NCBI RefSeq assembly: GCF_041224595.1
Contig: NZ_JBGFGN010000151.1
Location: forward strand, 93,842 to 157,841
Source of the DNA: Donghicola sp041224595
GTDB taxonomy: Bacteria; Pseudomonadota; Alphaproteobacteria; Rhodobacterales; Rhodobacteraceae
Direction: 5' to 3'
Length of the DNA stretch: 64,000 nucleotides
The notes under the pieces are model-generated. The model was not told the DNA's origin. It did no database searches and was given only the letters and a program-made list of their open reading frames with translations. Shown here piece by piece: positions 8,962 through 17,048 of the stretch; position 1 is the stretch's first letter, and each line of letters starts with the position of its first letter. A program made the position numbers and the translations under genes.

Positions 8962-9879
8962 TCACTCGTCCAGTGACAACGTCCCCAAATGGGTCTCGCC
9001 CCGCTCGCGGGCCAGTGCCATCTGCTTCTGCCGCTCGCGGAACCGCGCCTTGTCCGCGTCAGACGTCTCGTCCGCGCACTGATGACAGCTCACACCCGCC
9101 TCATATTCAGGACGGTCCTTGTCCTCTGGTAGGATGGGGCGGCGACAGGCGTGGCACAACTCGTGCGGCCCTTCCTTCAACCCGTGGCCCACAGACACCC
9201 GCCCGTCGAACACAAAGCATTCACCTTCCCACGTGCTCTCTTCTTCGGGCATCTCTTCGAGGTACCGCAGAATGCCGCCCTTTAGGTGGTACACCTCGGG
9301 CACACCCTGCTGCAGCAGGAAGTTCGTAGACTTCTCGCAGCGGATGCCGCCAGTGCAGAACATCGCGACGCGTTTGTTGTGAAAGCGGTCCTTGTTCTCT
9401 TCCCACCACTTGGGGAATTCGCGGAAGGACTTGGTCATCGGATCGACCGCGCCCTCGAACGTGCCGATCGCCACCTCGTAATCATTGCGGGTGTCGATGG
9501 TCACCACATCGGGGCTGCGGATCAGCTCGTTCCATTCCTCGGGCTCCACGTAGTTGCCCACATGGGCCGTGGGGTCCACGTCGGGCTGGCCCATGGTTAC
9601 GATCTCTTTCTTCAACCGCACCTTCATGCGGGGAAAGGGCGCCTTTTCTGCGGTTGCCTCTTTCCACTCCAGCCCCGCGCACCCGGGCAGGCTACGGATA
9701 TGGGCCAGCACGGCGTCCAGACCATCACGCGGACCGGCGATGGTGCCATTGATCCCCTCTCGCGCAAGCAAGAGCGAGCCTTTGACATCCCCCGCATCAC
9801 AGACAGCCTTCAAGGGTTCCTGAAGCGCGGCAGGATCGTCGAAACGGGTGAATTGGTAGAGAGCAGCAATATAATACAT
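8962..9879 (-). CDS. trhO: tRNA uridine(34) hydroxylase, rhodanese family
   Basis: The 305-residue protein has an N-terminal acylphosphatase-like domain (GSLLLAREGINGTIAG), a central rhodanese domain with catalytic cysteine C175 in CTGGIRCEKS, and a C-terminal cysteine module (CHAC...CHQC) likely to bind zinc. This is the YceA/TrhO layout; family members perform prephenate-independent, oxygen-dependent hydroxylation of U34 in tRNA wobble positions. ATG at 9879 gives the usual N-terminus MYYIAALYQF. It is divergent from pncA across 100 bases and convergent with the HNH gene through the repeat at 8890. Confidence 0.93.
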   Translation of the reverse strand: MYYIAALYQFTRFDDPAALQEPLKAVCDAGDVKGSLLLAREGINGTIAGPRDGLDAVLAHIRSLPGCAGLEWKEATAEKAPFPRMKVRLKKEIVTMGQPDVDPTAHVGNYVEPEEWNELIRSPDVVTIDTRNDYEVAIGTFEGAVDPMTKSFREFPKWWEENKDRFHNKRVAMFCTGGIRCEKSTNFLLQQGVPEVYHLKGGILRYLEEMPEEESTWEGECFVFDGRVSVGHGLKEGPHELCHACRRPILPEDKDRPEYEAGVSCHQCADETSDADKARFRERQKQMALARERGETHLGTLSLDE

Positions 9880-9979
9880 GGCCGATGCAATTATTCTCCT
9901 CTTTCATACGTATCAAGAGGCATGATTGACGACACGCCCTGTGCGACCTAGCCTAAAAGGTCAAAGAGATGGAAAAAAT

Positions 9980-10588
9980 ATGCTGAACGAAGACACCGCT
10001 CTGATTGTCATTGATGTTCAGAACGACTTCTGCACCGGAGGCGCCTTGGCCGTCCCCGACGGCGAGGCCGTCGTGCCCCTGATCAATGCCATGCTGCCAG
10101 ACTACGGCGTGCGCGTCTTTACCCAAGACTGGCATCCATCGGATCACAGCTCTTTCGCCAGTCAGCATAGCGGCAAGCAGCCCTTTGAGACCGTCAGCAT
10201 GGATTACGGGACCCAAGTCCTGTGGCCCGACCATTGTGTGCAGGGCACCCATGGCGCTGCGTTTCATGCCGACCTTCTCACGGATCCTGCCGATCTCATC
10301 ATCCGCAAGGGTTTCAGGAAAAGCATCGACAGCTACTCGGCGTTTTTCGAAAATGACCAACAGACCCCAACTGGCCTAATGGGGTATCTTCGCACGCGGA
10401 ATGTGCAAAAGGTCACGTTAGCCGGACTCGCAACAGACTTCTGCGTGGCGTATTCCGCGCTAGATGCTGCCCGGCTGGGGTTCGAGGTGACAGTCGATTT
10501 GCGTGCCTGCCGCGCGATCGATCTGGATGGCTCTTTGACAAGCGCTCTGTCTGACTTGGCGCAAAACTCTGTTCGGGTTGTGACCTAA
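9980..10588 (+). CDS. pncA: Nicotinamidase
   Basis: This isochorismatase-fold hydrolase of 202 residues converts nicotinamide to nicotinate and ammonia in NAD salvage. The catalytic triad is visible: Asp in VIDVQNDFC, Lys in IRKGFRKSIDSYS and Cys in ATDFCVAYSALDA. Metal-binding residues are in QDWHPSDHSSF. The start at 9980 was chosen because the family begins a few residues before the VIDVQNDF strand. pncB, the next enzyme in the pathway, lies 2.4 kb downstream on the same strand, with one sensor kinase between them. Confidence 0.95.
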   Translation: MLNEDTALIVIDVQNDFCTGGALAVPDGEAVVPLINAMLPDYGVRVFTQDWHPSDHSSFASQHSGKQPFETVSMDYGTQVLWPDHCVQGTHGAAFHADLLTDPADLIIRKGFRKSIDSYSAFFENDQQTPTGLMGYLRTRNVQKVTLAGLATDFCVAYSALDAARLGFEVTVDLRACRAIDLDGSLTSALSDLAQNSVRVVT

Positions 10589-10658
10589 AGGATCGATGTT
10601 CACAGCTTTTTAACAAGCTGCTTTGTTTGTCAGGTCCGGAACGTGAAAGACCAGATGC

Positions 10659-12896
10659 ATGAGTGACGCAACCGCGCCGCAACCCTTTAACAAAGAGATA
10701 CCAACCGACGAAGAAGGAAAGTTCCGTGGCTATGCCAAAGCCCGGGCGGACTTTTTGCATGTCCGGTTGGTGGTCGCGGCATGTGGCGCGCTGATCATCT
10801 ACATCCCGCATTCGTGGCACTTTGCACTCATCACGGTCATTGCCGTCTGCCTTGCCGAAGCGCTGGACACGATCTCTTTGAACCAGTCGATCAAGCGTCT
10901 GAACAGCGGTGCACCCCTGCGCCCCGAGCTAAGATTCAGCCTGTACACCGCAGCGTTCCAAGCCCTTCTGTTCTCGGGAGTCGTGATTGGCGGGGCGATC
11001 CTACAGCCGCGCGTCACAATCGACATGTTCCTGATCTGCTACCTTTTCGCAGCAGTGATGAATGCAGGAATGCTGCTCTACTTCAATTCTGCCGCAACTT
11101 ACCTGCGCCTGTTAATCTACGGCATAACGATGATCCTGATCATCTCGATGCGGTGGATGTATTTTGCCGGTGCCCCTGTGCTGGCCTACGAGACCGCCGC
11201 CACCTTGCTGTTGGCATATATCGCCTTTCGCGTGATCGACTTCGTCGAGAATAACTTCCGCGAACAAGAGCAGGACAAGGTCAACGCTCTCTCCCGTCAG
11301 AAATCAATGAAAACCCAGTTGGAGGTCTACGCCAACAAAGAAAGGCATCTGCTCCAGTTGGCTGCTGTGGCCAAGCACGCAAATGACTCGGTCATTGTGT
11401 TCGACAAGACCGGCCGGATTACATGGGTGAACGACGCATTCACCGAAATCACGGAATACCCGCGGGACGAAGCCATCGGCCGCCGCGCCGGTACGATCCT
11501 GAACGGCCCGATGACCTCGCCGGAAACCGTGGCCAAGATCGAGCACGCAGCGGCGACCCACAGCCCCCTGCGGATCGAAATCCAGTACTACACCAAATCC
11601 GGTGATCCGATTTGGGTTGAAACGAACCTCGTGCCTCTGCCCAGCAGTCCGGAAATGGATGGCGGTATGATCGCAATCGAGCGGAACATCACCAACTCCA
11701 AACTTCGCCAGAGCGAACTCGCCAACGCCATGCGCAACGCAGAACGGAGCGAGCGCGCCAAAAGCGAATTCCTCGCCACCACCAGCCACGAAATTCGCAC
11801 ACCGATGAATAGCATCGTGGGCCTGACCGATCTGCTGTCAGAACATGATCTCGACCCAGCGGCACGCGAATACGTGGTGGCCCTGCAAGACAGCGCACAG
11901 TCCCTTGTCCGGATCGTGAATGACATTCTGGACCTGTCGAAACTCGAAGCAGGTAAACTGAAAATCACGCCTTCCGTCTTCGAACCCGGCCACTTCTTCA
12001 ACAAGCTCGACAACCTGATGCGCCCCCGAGCCGAGGCCAAGGGCCTGTCGCTCAGCATCGATCTCCCCGACGACCTTCCGCTCCTTTATGCGGACGAAGG
12101 GCGCATTCGTCAGATTCTGGTGAACCTGATCGACAATGCGATCAAGTTCACCCGTAGCGGCGGTGTCACTGTCGCGGTCCAAGGCGCCCGGATCGCCAAC
12201 ACCTGCCGCTTCTCGGTGGATGTGACCGACAGTGGTATCGGCATCTCGGAGTCTGGGATGCGCAGGCTCTTTGGCTATTACGCGCAGGCCGAGGATACGA
12301 CCTCTCAGAAATATGGGGGCACGGGCCTTGGCCTTGCCATTTCGCGCCATTTGGCCCGCGAAATGGGCGGCGATCTGACTGCCGTGTCGCACGAGGGTCA
12401 AGGATCGTGCTTCTCGCTCTTCCTGCCCATTGCCTGCACCGACCAATCCCTCGAAGGTATCGAAGAAGTCACCCAGATCCCCGAAGCACCAACGGCCAAC
12501 CTCGCGGAACGCACCATCCTCGTGGCCGAGGACAACGCCACCAACCGCATGTTGATGAGCAAATTCCTCGAAAAATGCGGCGCAGAGATTGTATTCGCCG
12601 AAGATGGCCAACAGGCCGTAGACCTCTTCTGTGCCAAGCAACCCGACCTTATCCTCATGGACATGCAGATGCCGATCTTTGACGGGGTCGAAGCCACAAG
12701 CCGTATCCGCGCACTGGACGCCCCCCAGCCCTATATCGTGGCCCTCACCGCGAACGCCCAAAAGGACGATCGCGACCGGTGCCTCAAATCTGGCATGGAC
12801 GACTTCCTGACCAAGCCCGTGCGCAAGGTCGAACTGCTCGACACCATCTACAAGGTTCTGGCCGACCGGCCCATGATGGAAAAACCACTTTCATAA
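10659..12896 (+). CDS. Membrane-bound hybrid sensor histidine kinase (PAS-HisKA-HATPase-REC)
   Basis: The 745-residue protein starts with a soluble segment, then several hydrophobic helices between about residues 35 and 185, a coiled linker, a PAS domain (about 230-340), a HisKA dimerisation domain with phospho-acceptor H377 in TSHEIRTPMN, an HATPase domain with GTGLGLAIS, and a C-terminal receiver with phospho-acceptor D668 in LILMDMQMP. It is a complete hybrid kinase, but no histidine phosphotransferase or separate response regulator lies next to it. The ligand is unknown. Its position between pncA and pncB, with 70 and 56 base gaps, may mean a link with NAD metabolism; that is inference only. 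Confidence 0.93.
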   Translation: MSDATAPQPFNKEIPTDEEGKFRGYAKARADFLHVRLVVAACGALIIYIPHSWHFALITVIAVCLAEALDTISLNQSIKRLNSGAPLRPELRFSLYTAAFQALLFSGVVIGGAILQPRVTIDMFLICYLFAAVMNAGMLLYFNSAATYLRLLIYGITMILIISMRWMYFAGAPVLAYETAATLLLAYIAFRVIDFVENNFREQEQDKVNALSRQKSMKTQLEVYANKERHLLQLAAVAKHANDSVIVFDKTGRITWVNDAFTEITEYPRDEAIGRRAGTILNGPMTSPETVAKIEHAAATHSPLRIEIQYYTKSGDPIWVETNLVPLPSSPEMDGGMIAIERNITNSKLRQSELANAMRNAERSERAKSEFLATTSHEIRTPMNSIVGLTDLLSEHDLDPAAREYVVALQDSAQSLVRIVNDILDLSKLEAGKLKITPSVFEPGHFFNKLDNLMRPRAEAKGLSLSIDLPDDLPLLYADEGRIRQILVNLIDNAIKFTRSGGVTVAVQGARIANTCRFSVDVTDSGIGISESGMRRLFGYYAQAEDTTSQKYGGTGLGLAISRHLAREMGGDLTAVSHEGQGSCFSLFLPIACTDQSLEGIEEVTQIPEAPTANLAERTILVAEDNATNRMLMSKFLEKCGAEIVFAEDGQQAVDLFCAKQPDLILMDMQMPIFDGVEATSRIRALDAPQPYIVALTANAQKDDRDRCLKSGMDDFLTKPVRKVELLDTIYKVLADRPMMEKPLS

Positions 12897-12952
12897 CAAG
12901 GCGCGCCTAGCGTACACCTGTCCTGTTACCGCGACCGCAAGGGATCCGTACC

Positions 12953-14242
12953 ATGGACATCGCCACCCGCGTCTATAACCACAAGTGGAAGATCGACCCC
13001 ATCGTCCGGTCCCTGATCGACACGGATTTCTACAAACTGCTGATGTGCCAATCGGTGTTCCGCAACAAACCGGACACCCGCGTCGCCTTTAGCCTGATCA
13101 ACCGCAGCAAAACCGTCCGCCTCGCCGAACTGATCGACGAAGGCGAGCTGCGCGAGCAACTGGACCACATCCGCAGCCTATCGCTATCCCGCGGCGAATC
13201 CACATGGCTGCGCGGCAACACCTTCTACGGCAAACGTCAGATGTTCCGCCCCGACTTCATGGAGTGGTTCGAAAACCTGCGCCTGCCCCCCTATCACCTC
13301 GAGAAAATCGACGGCCAGTACGAGCTGACCTTCGAAGGGTCGTGGCCCGAGGTCATGCTCTGGGAAATCCCCGCCCTCGCCGTGCTGATGGAGCTACGCG
13401 GCCGCGCCGTCCTCAACGAAATGGGCCGCTTTGAACTTCAGGTCCTCTATGCCCGCGCCATGACCCAGATGTGGGAAAAGGTGCAGCGCCTGCGCACCAT
13501 CGACGGCCTGAAAATCGCGGACTTCGGCACACGCCGCCGTCATTCTTTCCTCTGGCAGGACTGGTGCGTCCAAGCCATGATGGAAGGGCTGGGGGACAAA
13601 TTCACCGGCACGTCCAACTGCCTCATCGCCATGAAACGCGAGGTCGAGGCGATCGGCACCAACGCCCACGAACTGCCCATGGTCTACGCCGCGCTGGCCG
13701 AAACCGACGCCGAACTGGCAGAGGCCCCCTATCAGGTGCTGGCCGACTGGCACGAGGAGCATTCGGGCAACCTGCGCATCATCCTGCCCGACACCTACGG
13801 CACCGACGGCTTCCTGAAGCGTGCGCCCGACTGGCTGGCGGGCTGGACGGGCATCCGCATCGACAGCGGCGATCCGGCCTCTGGCGCCGAAACCGCCATC
13901 TGCTGGTGGCAAGACAGGGGCGAGGACCCCACGCAGAAACTGGTCATCTTCTCGGACGGGCTGGACGTGGACCAGATTGAATCCCTCTCCGCCCAATTCG
14001 CCGGCCGCGTCCGCGTCAGCTTTGGCTGGGGCACCCTCCTGACCAACGATTTCCGAGGGCTCGCCCCGAACGACGCCCTCGCCCCGTTCTCATTGGTGTG
14101 CAAAGCCGTCAGCGCCAACGGCCGCCCGACGGTCAAACTCTCGGACAACCCCGAAAAAGCGATGGGCCCCAAGGACGAAATCGAGCGCTACAAGCGCGTG
14201 TTCGGGGTTGGGGAGCAGGAGAGAAGAGAAGTTGTGGTCTAA
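12953..14242 (+). CDS. pncB: Nicotinate phosphoribosyltransferase
   Basis: The 429-residue enzyme joins nicotinate with PRPP to give nicotinate mononucleotide, using ATP hydrolysis. Family segments are clear: LIDTDFYKLLMCQ near the N-terminus, FGTRRRHSF around residue 187, TGTSN and the phosphate-binding IRIDSGDP segment. Length fits the family. The stop codon at 14240-14242 overlaps the stop of the first gene of an A+T-rich block on the opposite strand, so the foreign-looking DNA begins directly at the end of pncB. Confidence 0.95.
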   Translation: MDIATRVYNHKWKIDPIVRSLIDTDFYKLLMCQSVFRNKPDTRVAFSLINRSKTVRLAELIDEGELREQLDHIRSLSLSRGESTWLRGNTFYGKRQMFRPDFMEWFENLRLPPYHLEKIDGQYELTFEGSWPEVMLWEIPALAVLMELRGRAVLNEMGRFELQVLYARAMTQMWEKVQRLRTIDGLKIADFGTRRRHSFLWQDWCVQAMMEGLGDKFTGTSNCLIAMKREVEAIGTNAHELPMVYAALAETDAELAEAPYQVLADWHEEHSGNLRIILPDTYGTDGFLKRAPDWLAGWTGIRIDSGDPASGAETAICWWQDRGEDPTQKLVIFSDGLDVDQIESLSAQFAGRVRVSFGWGTLLTNDFRGLAPNDALAPFSLVCKAVSANGRPTVKLSDNPEKAMGPKDEIERYKRVFGVGEQERREVVV

Positions 14243-14490
14243 AGTAAATATGAAGTTATAAGAAAAAGCGAACCGAAAAATAATAAAGTACTATCCACGC
14301 TACTAAAGTCAGAACGCCTTTCGTGCGTAGCCTCTTTTATGTTTCCATATAAGATCTTTAAGCTATCATTTTCCGGCAGACCTCGACCCAAACGCTTCAA
14401 TTTATAACGAATAAACTGATCTCTAATCGCAGGAAGCGCAAAGAAAATGCCTGCCAACACTCCAAAAAAATCAGAGCAAGTAAAGTCCAT
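14239..14490 (-). CDS. Small two-helix membrane protein of unknown function
   Basis: The 83-residue product has one hydrophobic segment near residues 7-22 (FFGVLAGIFFALPAI) and another at the very C-terminus (STLLFFGSLFLITSYLL), with a basic, polar loop between. I do not recognise a family. Its ATG overlaps the stop codon of the XRE regulator gene by one base (TGATG), so it is probably translated by coupling. It is the last gene of the A+T-rich operon 15454-14239, and its stop overlaps the pncB stop. Confidence 0.65.
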   Translation of the reverse strand: MDFTCSDFFGVLAGIFFALPAIRDQFIRYKLKRLGRGLPENDSLKILYGNIKEATHERRSDFSSVDSTLLFFGSLFLITSYLL

Positions 14491-15074
14491 CAGACTTCTT
14501 TCTCAAAAAAATCGACCTCTACTCCCTCGCTAGAAATCGATTGGATTTCCACCAAAATCTTAGCCAACTCAGCCTCCAGTAGTTCGACTTTCTCTTGAGT
14601 TTTCTCACCAATTTCGACGGTTAAGGCTTGCATTCTTTCAATCCGAGCTTGATGGAACGCACTAAGTTTCAGAAGGTTTACCCTTTGAACACCAGAAACG
14701 GTATCTGTGATGTTACTCACCGAGAAAGATTCCTCCTGAATCTCTGGAGAACTAACCGCAGCTTCCAATGAAATTTTTAAGTTATAACCAAGTGCGTTCG
14801 CATAGCGAAACAGAGATAATATGCCTATGTCTCCGGCACCACTTTCCATTTTACTCACGCCGGATGCAGAGACGCTAATTAGCGAACCTACTTCTTGTTG
14901 AGACATATTACGAAGTTCGCGAATCTTTTTTAACGCTTGGCGAATCTCTCGAGAACCCTTCTCAAAATCCTCAAACTTCCGCAATTCGACTTCGACATTC
15001 GGGTTCTCTTCAACCAATGCTTTTTCCAATTGGTCGAGAAACTCCATTCCTTCCGTTTTAGTATTCATCTTCAT
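14490..15074 (-). CDS. XRE-family helix-turn-helix regulator with C-terminal coiled coil
   Basis: The 194-residue protein has a Cro/C1-type helix-turn-helix at about residues 45-100 (IRELRNMSQQEVGSLISVSASGVSKMESG). An acidic N-terminal arm precedes it, and the last 50 residues form a heptad-like, glutamate-rich stretch that should be a coiled coil. This resembles antitoxin-type XRE proteins and small autorepressors, but no RelE- or HigB-like partner is present. It overlaps the upstream gene by four bases (ATGA) and the downstream one by one base. The base composition is clearly richer in A+T than neighbouring housekeeping genes, which suggests transfer. Confidence 0.85.
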   Translation of the reverse strand: MKMNTKTEGMEFLDQLEKALVEENPNVEVELRKFEDFEKGSREIRQALKKIRELRNMSQQEVGSLISVSASGVSKMESGAGDIGILSLFRYANALGYNLKISLEAAVSSPEIQEESFSVSNITDTVSGVQRVNLLKLSAFHQARIERMQALTVEIGEKTQEKVELLEAELAKILVEIQSISSEGVEVDFFEKEV

Positions 15075-15454
15075 TGGTCTGCCTCCGGATCACACAAGGA
15101 TCCAACTAGTTCGCGCGCGGTATTCCTATAAGTCTCCAGATCCTCTTTTGTTCCTGGATCGATCAGTGAAATCGGCGCGATTGATGTGAGAGCTTTTCGT
15201 CTCGTGTTGTATATACATATTGCGGCAACACAGCCTTCGTAAGCGATGCATCTCCAAGGCGGGCACACGATCAAGTTGTGCTCCCCGTCCACTGACACCA
15301 AGAACGTAGAATTGGCCTCGACATCTATGGCGGCGCTTTTCAACCGCTGGAACAGCAACGCAGCAGCCGCTGGATCTCTGTGCGCGAGTCCTAAGAGTCC
15401 GCTGGCAAAGCCTTCTTTCCACAGATCGATCAACCTTCTTGAGTTTGAATTCAA
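15071..15454 (-). CDS. Unknown protein, first gene of the XRE operon
   Basis: The 127-residue product is not recognised. The start is a TTG at 15454, supported by a strong GGAGGG ribosome-binding site six bases upstream; the frame has no better ATG start. Visible features are an amphipathic helical N-terminal half (RLIDLWKEGFASGLLGLAHR), a short CPPWRC motif, and a helical C-terminus. No signal peptide or membrane segment is seen. The coding overlap with the XRE gene suggests the two products act together, as in toxin-antitoxin or repressor-effector pairs, but nothing in the sequence proves it. Confidence 0.65.
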   Translation of the reverse strand: MNSNSRRLIDLWKEGFASGLLGLAHRDPAAAALLFQRLKSAAIDVEANSTFLVSVDGEHNLIVCPPWRCIAYEGCVAAICIYNTRRKALTSIAPISLIDPGTKEDLETYRNTARELVGSLCDPEADQ

Positions 15455-15578
15455 TGTTACCCTCCATAAATGGCAAAAAATGAGCTATAAGTCAACACGA
15501 TTTAAAACACGTAGTGACGCTAACATTTTGTTTTTTTATGACTTTATGGTTATAAAAATATCCGAATGGGTATAAAGT

Positions 15579-16001
15579 TCAAAGATCTTTATCAATGTTT
15601 CCCCTAAGCGCCTTAACCTCCCCCCGCTGCTTCTTCGCGTCCAGACGGCGGCGGACAGAGCCTTTGGTGGGCTTGGTGGGGATGCGGCGTTTGGGGACTT
15701 CCAGAGATTTCAGGATCAGCTCCACCAGCCGTTCGCGGGCGATCTCGCGGTTGCGGGCCTGACTGCGGGTGTCCTCGACCCGCAGGATCAGCGCCCCGTC
15801 CAAGGTCCAGCGGCGCCCAGCCAGCTTCTTCAAACGTCGTTTCACAGAGTCGGTCAGGGCGGGGCTGCGCTCGGCCTCGAAACGCAGTTCGACCGCCGTT
15901 GACACCTTGTTCACATTCTGGCCGCCGGGGCCGGAGCTGCGGGTGAACTGCTCGGTCAGTTCCCAGTCCTGAATTGTGATCTTGTCGTTTACACGCAGCA
16001 C
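15579..16001 (-). CDS. arfB: Alternative ribosome-rescue factor / peptidyl-tRNA hydrolase ArfB
   Basis: The 140-residue protein has the class I release-factor-like GGQ motif (SSGPGGQNVNKVSTAVELRF, GGQ near residue 26) and a basic C-terminal tail rich in Lys and Arg (RIPTKPTKGSVRRRLDAKKQRG) that enters the mRNA channel of stalled ribosomes. Without a codon-recognition domain, this is the ArfB/YaeJ layout: it hydrolyses peptidyl-tRNA on non-stop ribosomes. About 75 bases upstream is a terminator hairpin, and before that a leader minigene with an extreme ribosome-binding site. Confidence 0.93.
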   Translation of the reverse strand: MLRVNDKITIQDWELTEQFTRSSGPGGQNVNKVSTAVELRFEAERSPALTDSVKRRLKKLAGRRWTLDGALILRVEDTRSQARNREIARERLVELILKSLEVPKRRIPTKPTKGSVRRRLDAKKQRGEVKALRGNIDKDL

Positions 16002-16076
16002 GGGTGCCCTCCGAACGTCATGACGTTTGCCATACGCAAACCATACGTGGGCCAGACGTGCAATTTGACAATGAAA

Positions 16077-16108
16077 AAGGGCCGCCGTGAAGCACTACGG
16101 TGGCCCTT
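16077..16108 (-). terminator. Rho-independent terminator between minigene and arfB
   Basis: On the minus strand a GC-rich stem (AAGGGCCACCG paired with CGGCGGCCCTT, with one mismatch or wobble) is followed directly by a run of five T at 16078-16074. It lies between the leader minigene and arfB, so it could either end a separate short RNA or act as an attenuator for arfB. Confidence 0.8.
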
Positions 16109-16176
16109 CCGAAAGTTGCAGGAGGCGGGCGGTTAGGCCGACGCCAATCCGGTGAGTTTAGCGCCCAAGGGCTGCC

Positions 16177-16233
16177 CTAGACGAAAAACCCTCCGATTGT
16201 CCCGACACCTCGCTCCAATACCTTTCTCGACAC
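16177..16233 (-). CDS. Candidate 18-codon leader minigene with an extended Shine-Dalgarno sequence
   Basis: A GTG at 16233 opens an 18-codon frame (VSRKVLERGVGTIGGFFV) ending in TAG at 16177. The 16 bases just before it, GAAAGGAGGTGGTCCA (16249-16234), can pair with essentially the whole 3' tail of 16S rRNA, with one G-U pair; the GGAGG core sits seven bases from the GTG. A TTGACA hexamer on the same strand at 16298-16293 may be a -35 element. A CCTCC segment further downstream could fold back on the ribosome site. I know of no named family for this peptide. It may be a true leader peptide or a ribosome-loading site in a small RNA. Confidence 0.45.
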   Translation of the reverse strand: MSRKVLERGVGTIGGFFV

Positions 16234-16304
16234 TGGACCACCTCCTTTCAATATGTTGCTCCTATAGAAAAAGGTGGCACAGTTTCTTGTGATGTCAAAA
16301 AGAA

Positions 16305-16931
16305 TTATTGGGTAGTCGCGTTCAACTTTCCGGTAATGATGCGAAACGGAACGAGAGCGATCAAAGCGACAGCAATTTTGACCATCCAGTCAGCCACCGC
16401 GAGCGTGACCCACAGAGGCTGGTCCGGCCCAACCGTCATAAAAGGCATAGAATCCAACGCCCAAGCGGTCGCTGCGTCCGAATCTGCCCCAAAACTGATC
16501 TGCGCCGAAAACGCGACAGTGAAAAACAGGGCCGTGTCGATCACAGAGCCCACAACGGTCGACGCCAGCGGCGCTTTCCACCAAACACCCCTGCGCAAAC
16601 GGTCGAACACCGCAATGTCCAGAAGTTGAGCGGTCAGGAACGCAAAGCCTGATGCAACGCCAATCCGCAGGGGCACAGCGGGACCGAACTCTAGCATAAC
16701 CTGGCTGCCAATCAGCGAGCATATGATGCCCGTGACAAAGCCAACCAGCACGACTTTGCGCGCCTCGGCGGCACCGTAGATGCGGTTCATCAGGTCGGTC
16801 ACCAGAAACGCGATGGGATAGGTAAACGCGCCCCAGGTCAGCAGACCATCAAGGATCAGGAATTGAACGAGGATGTTCGAGGCAACCACAACGGCTGCCA
16901 TGGCGATCACGCCAGGAAGGATACGGGTCAT
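16305..16931 (-). CDS. yhhQ: Queuosine precursor transporter, YhhQ family
   Basis: The product of about 208 residues has six or so hydrophobic segments and family motifs (VVVASNILVQF near the start, YPIAFLVTDLMNRIYG, SVIDTALFF, DWMVKIAVALIALVPFRI). YhhQ proteins import preQ0/preQ1 for queuosine synthesis. The start at 16931 matches the usual length; an in-frame ATG at 17000 would add 23 polar residues. The leader between this start and mepA holds inverted repeats and an aptamer-like fold described separately. Confidence 0.9.
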   Translation of the reverse strand: MTRILPGVIAMAAVVVASNILVQFLILDGLLTWGAFTYPIAFLVTDLMNRIYGAAEARKVVLVGFVTGIICSLIGSQVMLEFGPAVPLRIGVASGFAFLTAQLLDIAVFDRLRRGVWWKAPLASTVVGSVIDTALFFTVAFSAQISFGADSDAATAWALDSMPFMTVGPDQPLWVTLAVADWMVKIAVALIALVPFRIITGKLNATTQ

Positions 16932-16936
16932 GATGT

Positions 16937-16995
16937 CGGTCCGTTTTTTGTCGAAGGTGACGGCAACTCGCGCCCACACAGGGGCGAACGGACCG
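16937..16995 (-). promoter_or_regulatory. Structured yhhQ leader, possible preQ1-type riboswitch
   Basis: On the minus strand, CGGTCCGTT (16995-16987) can pair perfectly with AACGGACCG (16945-16937), only six bases before the yhhQ ATG. Between them lies a second layout like a class I preQ1 aptamer: a short stem (CGAG at 16970-16967 with TTCG), a loop containing CCGT, and an A-rich tail (ACAAAAAACGG) whose ACGG could pair with the loop as a pseudoknot. The two folds exclude each other, as expected for a switch. The stem is weak, so this is a hypothesis. Confidence 0.3.
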
Positions 16996-17048
16996 CGCAT
17001 AAGGGGAATCGCCCCCTTATGGCAAGCTCTCCTTTGGTTAACGGATGG

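Noticed and set aside
8922..9329. Short frames starting MANGQEGAAPP here and at 50869 (minus)
   Set aside because: The shared peptide is only the translation of the intergenic repeat; the rest of each frame is antisense to trhO or the reductase gene.
16234..16249. Plus-strand similarity to the 3' end of 16S rRNA
   Set aside because: Only the anti-Shine-Dalgarno-like tail is matched, as the complement of a strong ribosome site; no other rRNA sequence is nearby.
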